This document shows positions 18,523 through 27,548 of a DNA stretch of 64,000 nt, one piece after another. The stretch is from Bacteroidota bacterium (GTDB lineage Bacteria > Bacteroidota > Bacteroidia > Chitinophagales > UBA10324). The notes beneath the pieces are model-generated. The model searched no databases. It was not told the DNA's origin and saw nothing but the letters and a program-made list of their open reading frames with translations. The translations under genes were made by a program, and so were the position numbers. The stretch lies in assembly GCA_018267315.1 (NCBI GenBank), contig JAFDYS010000020.1:18864-82863 (forward strand), given 5' to 3'. Within the stretch, counting starts at the first letter, position 1, and every line of letters begins with the position of its first letter.

Positions 18523-20112
18523 ATGCGATATTTATCTTCTCTTCTATTTTCTTTCATTTGCTGCAATTGTCTTTTTCTCGCCAATGTTTTCTCTCAACCG
18601 ACGATTACATTGAGTAAGACTGTTGGTTCTTCTGGAACTGAAAGCATTCATGATTTAATTGCTGACCAGGATGGCCATATCATTGCTCTCGGGCAATGCG
18701 ACTCCGTTGATCGCGACACAAGCTGCCACTACCACGGAGGATCAACTGATATCTGGCTGGTGAAGATGGACGCTGCCGGAAATATTCTCTGGCAGAAATG
18801 CTATGGTGGCAGCGAGGAAGATAACGCATATCAAATTATTCAAACTACTGATGGCGGTTTCTTGTTCACCGGTGTCACTTTCTCTTCTGATGGAGATGTA
18901 GCCGTTAACCAGGGATATTTTTATCAGGTTTGGATTGTAAAGACTGACAGCAATGGAAATATCCAATGGCAGCAAGGTTTGATTGCAGCCAAAACCTATG
19001 ACTTAATGCAGCTACATAATGGCAAATATCTGATCGCCTGCTACACAATTAATAGTTCAAGCAGTTTCCCTGTTCACTATGGCGGAGGATTTGTCAATGA
19101 TGCATGGCTCACTTGGATAAATAATGATGGCACAATAGATACTTCGCGCATTTATGGTGGAACGGCTGACGACTACATTACTCAGATAATTGAGTTGCCT
19201 GATCATGACTTGCAGTTGTTTGGATACACTGAATCCATTGACTACGATCTTGTCGGGACTTCGGCTAATGGCTTCCGGGATGGCTGGATTTTCAGAACTG
19301 ATTCGAATGGATCAATCAAATGGACAAAGCGATGGGGAGGAAATCTTCCTGACGCAATTGATGGCGCTGTACTACTTCCAAACAAAAACTTTTTAACTGC
19401 CGGTTCAAGTGACTCTAACCAAGGGGATTTTTTATCAAACCATGGAAGCAGTGATGTTTGGATAATGCTGCTTGATTCGGTAGCAAATAGAATAAGCAAT
19501 TATTTATATGGTGGTTCCAACACTGATGCGATGGATTTTCGAAGGCGGATTCATTCGGCTAATAATGGAATATTTACCGTTGGTGCTCTTTCTTACTCAT
19601 CCGACGGTGACGTTGGCTTTAATCATGGCTATTCTGACTTTTGGTTTTTTGCGATTGATTCTAATGGTGTCTTAGTTAATTCCAAAGTCGTCGGCGGAAG
19701 TTGGGTCGACGATCTCTATTGTAATAGTTTACATGAGGGCAATACAGCACTTCTGGGCGGACTTACAGCCTCTGATGATTTCGACGTTCACGATTATCAT
19801 GGCAATGGTGATGGATGGATTGTTGAAATAGGAAATTTTACAATGGTCGGCGAAGTTGTTTCCGAGAGCGTAATTTCCATCTATCCTAATCCATTGCATT
19901 CTCAATTCATGCTTTCATCAACGGATGAAAATGTGTTGAACAATGCCACGCTTGAAATCTATTCTTCCAACGGAATTCTTATGGCAACAAAAAAAATCCG
20001 CCGGAAGCAGGAAACCATATTAATCGGCAATCTACCCCCTGGAAATTACAATTGTTTGATACTTGACGGAAACAATAAAAGAATAACCTCGGCTAAACTC
20101 ATTATTCAATAA
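18523..20112 (+). CDS. T9SS type A sorting domain protein with propeller-like repeats
   Basis: This 529-residue secreted protein has a signal peptide (MRYLSSLLFSFICCNCLFLANVFSQ would be cut after FSQ). The body repeats a roughly 60-residue unit with the pattern GG..D.WL.K.D..GNI.W...GG...D and D.GF...G.T.S.DGDV, occurring about six times and suggesting a beta-propeller. The last 80 residues (ISIYPNPLHSQFML ... NYNCLILDGNNKRITSAKLI) form the type A sorting domain. The repeat resembles that of the secreted protein at 30596-32488. It lies 29 bases before the next large secreted protein on the same strand, so the two are probably co-transcribed. No catalytic residues are recognised. Confidence 0.85.
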   Translation: MRYLSSLLFSFICCNCLFLANVFSQPTITLSKTVGSSGTESIHDLIADQDGHIIALGQCDSVDRDTSCHYHGGSTDIWLVKMDAAGNILWQKCYGGSEEDNAYQIIQTTDGGFLFTGVTFSSDGDVAVNQGYFYQVWIVKTDSNGNIQWQQGLIAAKTYDLMQLHNGKYLIACYTINSSSSFPVHYGGGFVNDAWLTWINNDGTIDTSRIYGGTADDYITQIIELPDHDLQLFGYTESIDYDLVGTSANGFRDGWIFRTDSNGSIKWTKRWGGNLPDAIDGAVLLPNKNFLTAGSSDSNQGDFLSNHGSSDVWIMLLDSVANRISNYLYGGSNTDAMDFRRRIHSANNGIFTVGALSYSSDGDVGFNHGYSDFWFFAIDSNGVLVNSKVVGGSWVDDLYCNSLHEGNTALLGGLTASDDFDVHDYHGNGDGWIVEIGNFTMVGEVVSESVISIYPNPLHSQFMLSSTDENVLNNATLEIYSSNGILMATKKIRRKQETILIGNLPPGNYNCLILDGNNKRITSAKLIIQ

Positions 20113-20141
20113 TTTCTCTCTCATGAAAAATCGGTTCAGTC

Positions 20142-23100
20142 ATGAAAAACTTACTAACAGTTCTCATTGCTGGCATATTATCAGCCAGCTTTTCAAACGC
20201 ACAAACTTCTGCCCAGTATTTATCCAACAGTGACAACTTCTGTTCCTCTTCCGGAACATTTCAAGGCAATTGGAAGCTCACTGGCCCTATATGTTTGACA
20301 ACTCAAAATATGGGAAGGATAGACCCCGTTTGGGTGGATCCTGATAATGAGAATCATATTTATGCAGGCAGCTTAAGCGGAGGGTTGTTTGAAAAAACAA
20401 CAAGCGGTGATTGGATATGCCTGACCAATAAACTGCCGGGTGTTGGGGTTCATGACGTTGATGTGTACAAGAATGGAGGACAAACCACGATTGTCATTTC
20501 AACCGTTACTGATGACAAGCGATACAGCTACGGTCACGGTATCTACGAATCAACGGATGGAGGCACGACATGGACTTTTGATGAAGAGTATATTGAAGCT
20601 GCCGGAACTCAGCTTGGCATAGTAAACCGTACAAGATTCTTGCATGGAACGGATGGACTAATTTCTATCTGCAATCATAAAGTTTTGAAGAAATCATCTC
20701 TCAGCGATCCCAATTCACATTGGACAGTTCTCCCGGTCACAGGCATGGGAGCAGATATTGATTTATTTGATCTTGAAATGTCCCCAACTAATGCAAATAT
20801 TTTTTGGGTTGCAGGAAATAACGGACCTAGTGGCACCGGCATTGGCCTGTTCTATACATCAGACGGTGGAACAAACTTTACTGATCTGACTTTAACACTA
20901 ACCAGCCCCACCTTTATCAACATAGCCGTGCCAGTCAATGATGATGCCTTCGCTTATTATTTTACAGGTACTACTGCATGGATCAATCATTACCACTGGA
21001 ATGGAAGTACTTACCAGCTTCAGCCCAATCCAACTCAGCCAGGGCAGCGGGGAAACTGGTTTGCGGTTTCACCACTAGGGAATCTGGATACTATGTATTT
21101 TGGAACATCCGCTACAAATGCTTTTTATTATTCTTATTCAGGTGGTGATACTCTAAGTAGCGCGGTTAATACTTTGCATGCTGATGTTCGGTATATCAGC
21201 GTGTATTCAACCAATGGGCATGTATATGTAGGAGATGATGGAGGCGTAAGCAAGTCGGCTTCTCATGGTAATAGCAATACATGGATAGACTTAAATGCTT
21301 CCGGATTAAATGTAACGGAGTTCTACGGCTTAAGTGGAGTTGAGGAACAACCAAATTTGATTTTCGGCGGCGCACAAGACAACTATGTCTGGCGGTTTGA
21401 AAATGGTGTGCCCTCATTTGTGCAAACGGGCTGGGATGGTTACAAAACGGAAAGTTACCAGGATGCTTCAGGCAATGTCCAGGTATTTTATCAGTATGGT
21501 CCGGGAAAATATCCTTCGAATATGGAGAGAAAGCAGGATGGTGGCAGTTCACCAGTTGGTATTCTTCCCAATCGAGACTCTTTCTGGGGGGGAACCTACA
21601 CAGGCCCTGATCAACATAGCAGACCAATTTACAAGTATCCAAACGGAAAGTTTTATGTCGGGCAAAATGATCTCTATTTTTCTTCTAATAATGGCGGGAA
21701 TGGTTACCCGATTGATGCAGGAGATTACACCGCTGCCGGTTTGAGCGGACAACCTCCTTTCAACAATAATGTTGACCATGTGAATGCCTTTACTGTTTCG
21801 CCGTTGGACGAAAACAGAATTTATGTTGCCTTCGGTGGCGCAGGCGATTATGGTGGCAGCGATCATTTTCGGTTTCAACTTTATTTTAACGATCCTCAAA
21901 ATGGTTGGCAGAACCGCACGCCTGGATGGCCAACTGCTTGTTCATCATGCAGCACATGTAACGCTTATGCGACCTGCGGTGCTTCAATAACCGGAGTTGT
22001 TTCTGATCCTAATAATTACAATCGTGTGTGGATTTGTTTCAACAATTTTGATTATGATGCGGATAGAACATTGAGTGATCAAAAGAAGACCGGCGTCAAA
22101 TTCTCCGATGATGCGGGAGTAACATGGCATGATATGAATACAAACTTGCCCAATTTTCCTATTAACTGCATCACCTATCAAAAAGGGACAGATGATATAC
22201 TTTATATTGGAACAGATGCAGGTGTTTTTCGCTGGGTGCATGCATCTGGTCAGTCAGCATGGGTTGGTTATTGGGAATGTTTTAATGTTGGGCTTGATCC
22301 AACAAGAAGAATGCCATCCTGCATGGTTCGTGACATCAACATAAATTATTGTGCAGGAAAAATTAGAGTTGCTACATTAGGTCGCGGAATTTGGGAGAGC
22401 GATTTATATCCTCAAACTCTTGTGGCACCCCGCACACAAAACTCCGCTACTTGGAGTTCAAATCGTAAAGAAATCCAGTCATTTACTATTCCTAACGGGC
22501 AAACGCTCACGATAAATAACGGTGCAGTGATTAACATGGCTGCAAATACTTTTATTAAAATCCAAACCGGCGGTAAACTCGTCATCGATAATGCTACCAT
22601 TAAGAACGATTGCGGCTACATGTGGAGCGGCATTCAGGTATTGGGAACCGGATCATCACAAACACAAACGCCAAATTCAAAGCAAGGTGTGCTCGTGATG
22701 AAAAACGGAGCAAAGATTGAAAATGCTTATGTGGCGGCTATGGCAGATCAGGCCACTTATACCGCACCTGATTATACCTATCCGAATGGTTCGGCCACCG
22801 GTAATTCACAAACAGACAAAACGGGTGGCATCATCCAGGTTCAGTTTAATCAGTCGAAGCCAGATACCATCAGCAACTGCCGCAAGGGAATCGGATTCGG
22901 GTATTATCATTCACCGCCTGTCAGCGGAAGTGAACCGGCTAACAAGAGTTACATCTATGGTTGTGTTTTTCAAAATACAGGCACTCTAAATCTTCCTTAT
23001 GTGAATGCCTACACTTCGGAATTCATTTCAATGTGGCAGGTTCACGGTGTGGGGCTTGCCGGAAACAAATTTTACGGGCCTACCGGCATCAATCAGTCTG

Positions 23101-25037
23101 CTGCTCCACTGACTGCTGTTGTCAGCACCGATGCGGATTATACGATTGGCGACTATTGCATCAGTGGAGATTTGCCGTGCACCAACGTGCAGCATACGGA
23201 GTTTCATGATTTATTCAGGGGAGTGAAGTCCACCATCACCGATCCCACGGAAGCAGCACGGCTTCTTAAAGTTTCAAACTGCATCTTTTCGAATGTAAGA
23301 CGATCCGTTTATTTGGCCGGACATAAAAATGCGACGTTGACTTTCAATACCATTAACCTGAATCAGGCGACTGTAGATACAGCTTACGGAATCTATACGA
23401 ATGCATGCACCTTCTACACGATTGAGGAAAATACAATTACCGGTGTGGGCACCAGTTGGCCGAACCACTACGGAATGATCATCAATAATTCAGTTGGACC
23501 CAATAATGTGAATGATGATAATCTTGTTTACAAGAACACATTTAACGATTTGAAGTATGGAGCGGTTTCGATGCGGCGCAATGCCGATTGTGCCACCGGC
23601 TGCACTCATGGGCTGGAGTTTCGCTGCAACACTTTTAACAATGTGAAATTCTCTATTGCTGTTTTCCCGGAAAATCCAAGCGGTTCAGGTCAACCGACCA
23701 TCAAACAATCACAGGGCAGTTCGACCGATCCGGTGGGAAATTATTTTAACATCAGTACCACGCAATATTCATTGTTTAAGTCAATCGGATTTCCTGACAT
23801 CACTTATTTTCATCACAGCAGTGATCATTACAATCCGCTTAGCCCAGTTACGTTGTACAGTCATTTCGTTTTGCAAAACACCAACATGGCTGCTGATGGC
23901 AATACCTGCCCCTCTCATTTTGGCGGCGGTGGCGGAGGAAATCTCAAGGTGGAAGCATTTTCACCCGATGATGCAAAAGCGGAAATAGCAGCTTTGGATT
24001 TTTCACTTGATTCATTGCAGGCCTTCATCGATGGTGGAAATACGGCAGCATTAGTGGATGAAGCGAAGAATGCAACAGTAACCTCCGCTCAACTGAAAAC
24101 AGATTTACTCGCTGTAGGACCCTATCTTTCTGATACCGTTTTGAATGCTTCACTTCAGCGGGATCAGCCCATGACAAACAGCGATGCCAAAGCCGTGATA
24201 CTGACTAATTCACCTGTGACTGATACAGTGTTCGCTGTACTTGAAGAAGAAAAACCAGCGGTTGCCGATAACGTGGTAGTGCAAAATGCGCAGGATGGTT
24301 TATCGGCGCGGGCTGATCTGGAAAGTGAAATGGGCAATCTGAATCTTGAGAAATATCTGACGCTTCGTGATCTGAAGAACTACTATGAAGAAAATGATTC
24401 TGTTGAAAGTTATTATTCCTATTTACTTGAAAAGGACATGAATCAAGAGGCAATTCCGTATGCATTTGCATTGGGTGATTCATTAAAAGTACAGGAATTG
24501 GTAGATGGTATTTCAACTGCTACTACCGAAGGAAGTAATTTGAAACAATATTATCAGATGACGCTTGATAAGATGAATTCAGGAGAGAGTATGATGAATT
24601 TATCAGACGATGAACAGGCATTTGTTACGTCAATTGCTAACGAAGAATCCTACAGCGGTATTCTTGCTTCTAACCTGAATGCATTCTTAAATGACACTTG
24701 GTATTATGAGGAGATTCCTATCATTGATGAATCGAAATTGAAAAATGAGGATAATGAGAATGTGATCAACAAAACGATTCCATCTAATCCTGATATTTAT
24801 CCAAATCCTGCCTTTGACGAAATTTTTATTGTCATTCCGAACGACTATTTGGGGAGTGAAATGTCAGTGAGAATTTATGATGTTTACGGAAAGGAGATGT
24901 TTCGTCAAGAAGTAGGGCACAGCGGAATAGAAATTCCAATCCACATCCATTCGCTTCCCACAGGAATTTATTTCTGTGAATTGTGTGCTGATGGTGATGT
25001 GATCAGAAATGATAAACTGCTGGTGGTGGATGAATAA
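20142..25037 (+). CDS. Large secreted protein: sortilin-like propeller, beta-helix, T9SS type A tail
   Basis: The protein has 1631 residues and a signal peptide ending SNAQ. Residues about 30-760 contain BNR/VPS10-type propeller blades (GIYESTDGGTTWTF, GIGLFYTSDGGTNF, GVKFSDDAGVTWHDM, ILYIGTDAGVFRW). Residues about 770-1260 are rich in short Asn/Gly/Thr turns (GAVINMAANTFIKIQTGGKL, NTITGVGTSWPNHYG), as in right-handed beta-helices. A helical, acidic stretch runs from about 1270 to 1540, and the final 85 residues (IYPNPAFDEIFIVI ... GIYFCELCADGD) are a sorting domain. The combination suggests a surface glycan-binding or glycan-degrading protein, but no active site was identified. It follows another T9SS gene by 29 bases. 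Confidence 0.85.
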   Translation: MKNLLTVLIAGILSASFSNAQTSAQYLSNSDNFCSSSGTFQGNWKLTGPICLTTQNMGRIDPVWVDPDNENHIYAGSLSGGLFEKTTSGDWICLTNKLPGVGVHDVDVYKNGGQTTIVISTVTDDKRYSYGHGIYESTDGGTTWTFDEEYIEAAGTQLGIVNRTRFLHGTDGLISICNHKVLKKSSLSDPNSHWTVLPVTGMGADIDLFDLEMSPTNANIFWVAGNNGPSGTGIGLFYTSDGGTNFTDLTLTLTSPTFINIAVPVNDDAFAYYFTGTTAWINHYHWNGSTYQLQPNPTQPGQRGNWFAVSPLGNLDTMYFGTSATNAFYYSYSGGDTLSSAVNTLHADVRYISVYSTNGHVYVGDDGGVSKSASHGNSNTWIDLNASGLNVTEFYGLSGVEEQPNLIFGGAQDNYVWRFENGVPSFVQTGWDGYKTESYQDASGNVQVFYQYGPGKYPSNMERKQDGGSSPVGILPNRDSFWGGTYTGPDQHSRPIYKYPNGKFYVGQNDLYFSSNNGGNGYPIDAGDYTAAGLSGQPPFNNNVDHVNAFTVSPLDENRIYVAFGGAGDYGGSDHFRFQLYFNDPQNGWQNRTPGWPTACSSCSTCNAYATCGASITGVVSDPNNYNRVWICFNNFDYDADRTLSDQKKTGVKFSDDAGVTWHDMNTNLPNFPINCITYQKGTDDILYIGTDAGVFRWVHASGQSAWVGYWECFNVGLDPTRRMPSCMVRDININYCAGKIRVATLGRGIWESDLYPQTLVAPRTQNSATWSSNRKEIQSFTIPNGQTLTINNGAVINMAANTFIKIQTGGKLVIDNATIKNDCGYMWSGIQVLGTGSSQTQTPNSKQGVLVMKNGAKIENAYVAAMADQATYTAPDYTYPNGSATGNSQTDKTGGIIQVQFNQSKPDTISNCRKGIGFGYYHSPPVSGSEPANKSYIYGCVFQNTGTLNLPYVNAYTSEFISMWQVHGVGLAGNKFYGPTGINQSAAPLTAVVSTDADYTIGDYCISGDLPCTNVQHTEFHDLFRGVKSTITDPTEAARLLKVSNCIFSNVRRSVYLAGHKNATLTFNTINLNQATVDTAYGIYTNACTFYTIEENTITGVGTSWPNHYGMIINNSVGPNNVNDDNLVYKNTFNDLKYGAVSMRRNADCATGCTHGLEFRCNTFNNVKFSIAVFPENPSGSGQPTIKQSQGSSTDPVGNYFNISTTQYSLFKSIGFPDITYFHHSSDHYNPLSPVTLYSHFVLQNTNMAADGNTCPSHFGGGGGGNLKVEAFSPDDAKAEIAALDFSLDSLQAFIDGGNTAALVDEAKNATVTSAQLKTDLLAVGPYLSDTVLNASLQRDQPMTNSDAKAVILTNSPVTDTVFAVLEEEKPAVADNVVVQNAQDGLSARADLESEMGNLNLEKYLTLRDLKNYYEENDSVESYYSYLLEKDMNQEAIPYAFALGDSLKVQELVDGISTATTEGSNLKQYYQMTLDKMNSGESMMNLSDDEQAFVTSIANEESYSGILASNLNAFLNDTWYYEEIPIIDESKLKNEDNENVINKTIPSNPDIYPNPAFDEIFIVIPNDYLGSEMSVRIYDVYGKEMFRQEVGHSGIEIPIHIHSLPTGIYFCELCADGDVIRNDKLLVVDE

Positions 25038-25060
25038 ACCCACTTGATTTATGGGTGAGA

Positions 25061-25125
25061 AACTTCCCTGCCCTGCCGACATGCACGGAGTTTATAGACC
25101 TGCCCAGGTTTAGTTAGGGGAAGTT
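25061..25125. terminator. Stem-forming inverted repeat between convergent genes
   Basis: AACTTCCC (25061-25068) pairs exactly with GGGAAGTT (25118-25125). It lies between the stop of the 1631-residue protein and the stop of the convergent cytochrome gene. An additional short CCCAC / GTGGG-like pair precedes it. There is no strong T run, so the terminator role is tentative. Confidence 0.3.
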
Positions 25126-25165
25126 GCAGCGTTATTCAAAAGCATACGCCGGTTCCCGATTAATT

Positions 25166-27412
25166 CTAATTCGGTTTTAGCGCATCGTAAAGTTGCCGGT
25201 AATTCGGATCCTGCGGCGATTGCTGCAGCAGTTTCATGGCATATGGAACGGCTTCGGCGCTCCGGTTCCTTTTGTAATAGAAAATGGCCATCACGTAGTT
25301 GAGGTCCCTGCTTTCGGGATTTATGGATAATCCCTTTTTATAAACCTTCTCCGCTTCCGCATCACGTTTCAATTGCTCAAGCAGCAATCCATAGTTGTAG
25401 AAGACCCGCGGGTTACGGGAAACCGTGCTTGCTTTGGCAAATGCATCCGCTGCCTTGTTCATCTCATTCATCTCCACGTAAACCAGGGCGAGATAGTACA
25501 TCACCTGCTCATTATCGGGTTCGATCTTCTGAGCTGCCAATAACTGATTAAGCGCTTTTTCCTTTTGCCCGATGATGTCATACATCGTGGAAAGATTCAC
25601 ACGTGCGGGAATGAGCAGACTGTCCATCTCAATCGCTTTCAGATAATCATGTTCCGCTTCCGTATAATTTTTCAGCCGTGACTGCACATCGCCCATCATC
25701 ATTCGTCCGGTGGGGAATGGCGCCTGAAGCAGCAGGAAACTTGTCAACTCATTTTTGGATGCATTGAATGCGCCGAGCAAATTATTACCCACGCTGTCCT
25801 GGTATTCCAGCAGCAGGTCAGCGGCAGCGATCCTCACAGCTTTCACTGGATCCTGCAACAGTGGTTCAGCAGATGCCATCCACTGATCGGCCGGGTAAAA
25901 CCGTGCGGCGCGCAATGCTTCATACCGCACCTGGGCATCATCGTGCTTCATGCCCTGCACAATGGCAGCAATGTTTCCTTCATCATAGGTGAAGCCCATG
26001 TAATGCAGCGCCGTAGCATGAGCGATCACGGGAACATTGGTATCCGGTGCACAGAGTTTCTGCAAATGCATGGCGGCATCAGCATTTCCCAATGCGCCGG
26101 GAATGAGATCGTCGCTGAAATGATATCTCCTGTCCGGTCCAAACCATTTTACGATCAGGTCGGCGGCCCATTTCGCACTCTTATCACTATGACAGTTGTT
26201 GCAGGCATTGGGTGTTCCGTATTTCACGGACTGATCCGGCCGCGGCACGCGGAAACTGTGATCGCGCCGCAGATCGGTAACCATATAAAGCTTGGTGGGC
26301 ATGTGGCAGTTCACGCACTGCGCGCCTTCGGAATTGACGGGATGAAAGAAATGCTCCGGTGAATCGAGTTTCCTTTCGTGGCACTGAAGACAGAGGGCAT
26401 TGCCGGTTGTTACCAGCTTTCCACTATGAGGGTTGTGGCAGTTGCTGCACTTCACATCATGCATGTACATGCGGCTCTGCGTAAACGAACCGTATTCATA
26501 TACCTCATCATTGAACTGCCCATCTGCATGGTACATCGGCGTATGCGGTGTTTCAGGAATATAATGATCGAGTAATTGCAATGATTTAAACGGCGATTCA
26601 TCCACCGTCATCCGGCGGCTGTGGCACGGAGCACAGGTGGTGAGCTGATCTTTCGATGATTGCTCCGACGCAAAAACCAGGTACGAGCCGAGCACCTTCT
26701 TTGTTGAATCGTAATCTTTAGCAGACACATATTCCACATGCTTTTTGCCGGGTCCATGGCATGCTTCACAGCTCACATTAATGATTGTCCATGTGGTGCT
26801 GAATGAATCGTTCACCGCATCGTAATTCATGCGCAGGTTGGTGGAGTGGCATGAAGCGCACATGGAGTTCCAGTTCTGCGCCTGCCCGGTCCAGTGCAGC
26901 CAGTCGCGGTGGTAAAGTTTTTCATTGGGGTACTGCTGAAACCATTTTTCATTCTTCACATCCCAGCATTGCCGCGTGCATTGCATTTTTCCTTTGGGAA
27001 AAGAAACGAGGTATTGCTGCAACGGACGAATGCCAAAAGTGTATTTGATTTCGAACTCTTCATTCTTCCCCGATGGCCCTTCGGTGTTTAGGAAGTACGC
27101 CCCGTCCTTTTTGAAGAAGCGGGACGTAATGCCGTTTGCATTGAGTGAAACATCATTGAAGTTTCCGCTCACGGTTGAATCATTCGGCTCCATCATCGCG
27201 TGAAAATGATCGGAAGTTTTCCAGTCAGCGTATTCCTTCTCATGACATGAACCGCATTTGATATCACCGACAAAATCTCCGCTCAACATGGCAGCGGTGT
27301 CTGATGAAGACTCCGTATCCGCTTGTTTTTGCTTGCATGATTGGAGGGAATAAAGAATTGAATACGTGATTGCCACAAGGACAATTACAAAAAGGATAGC
27401 GCGCCGCTGCAT
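25166..27412 (-). CDS. Eight-haem cytochrome c with C-terminal TPR repeats, probable lipoprotein
   Basis: This is a 748-residue exported protein. The N-terminus has a hydrophobic stretch followed by LQSC (Cys26), a likely lipobox. Eight CXXCH haem-binding motifs follow between about residues 53 and 405: CGSCH, CASCH, CEACH, CAPCH, CSNCH, CLQCH, CVNCH and CNNCH. This resembles the cytochrome c554/c' and NapC-associated multihaem families. A HEAT-like helical zone (about 430-560) and five or so TPRs (about 560-745) complete it. It should be periplasmic or surface-exposed and carry electrons, with the TPRs binding a partner. No oxidoreductase gene is adjacent, and the nos operon lies more than 30 kb away. 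The exact reaction is unknown. Confidence 0.9.
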   Translation of the reverse strand: MQRRAILFVIVLVAITYSILYSLQSCKQKQADTESSSDTAAMLSGDFVGDIKCGSCHEKEYADWKTSDHFHAMMEPNDSTVSGNFNDVSLNANGITSRFFKKDGAYFLNTEGPSGKNEEFEIKYTFGIRPLQQYLVSFPKGKMQCTRQCWDVKNEKWFQQYPNEKLYHRDWLHWTGQAQNWNSMCASCHSTNLRMNYDAVNDSFSTTWTIINVSCEACHGPGKKHVEYVSAKDYDSTKKVLGSYLVFASEQSSKDQLTTCAPCHSRRMTVDESPFKSLQLLDHYIPETPHTPMYHADGQFNDEVYEYGSFTQSRMYMHDVKCSNCHNPHSGKLVTTGNALCLQCHERKLDSPEHFFHPVNSEGAQCVNCHMPTKLYMVTDLRRDHSFRVPRPDQSVKYGTPNACNNCHSDKSAKWAADLIVKWFGPDRRYHFSDDLIPGALGNADAAMHLQKLCAPDTNVPVIAHATALHYMGFTYDEGNIAAIVQGMKHDDAQVRYEALRAARFYPADQWMASAEPLLQDPVKAVRIAAADLLLEYQDSVGNNLLGAFNASKNELTSFLLLQAPFPTGRMMMGDVQSRLKNYTEAEHDYLKAIEMDSLLIPARVNLSTMYDIIGQKEKALNQLLAAQKIEPDNEQVMYYLALVYVEMNEMNKAADAFAKASTVSRNPRVFYNYGLLLEQLKRDAEAEKVYKKGLSINPESRDLNYVMAIFYYKRNRSAEAVPYAMKLLQQSPQDPNYRQLYDALKPN

Positions 27413-27548
27413 TATGCCGGATAGGATGCGCCAAGATAACGGAAAAAGCGAGGGTCAATCATTCTGAAACAAGCCCGAACTTTCTCAGTAATAATCCTGA
27501 ATCCTCTTCGTTTTACGGGGCACAACCAACATTGTATTTTCGCCGCCC

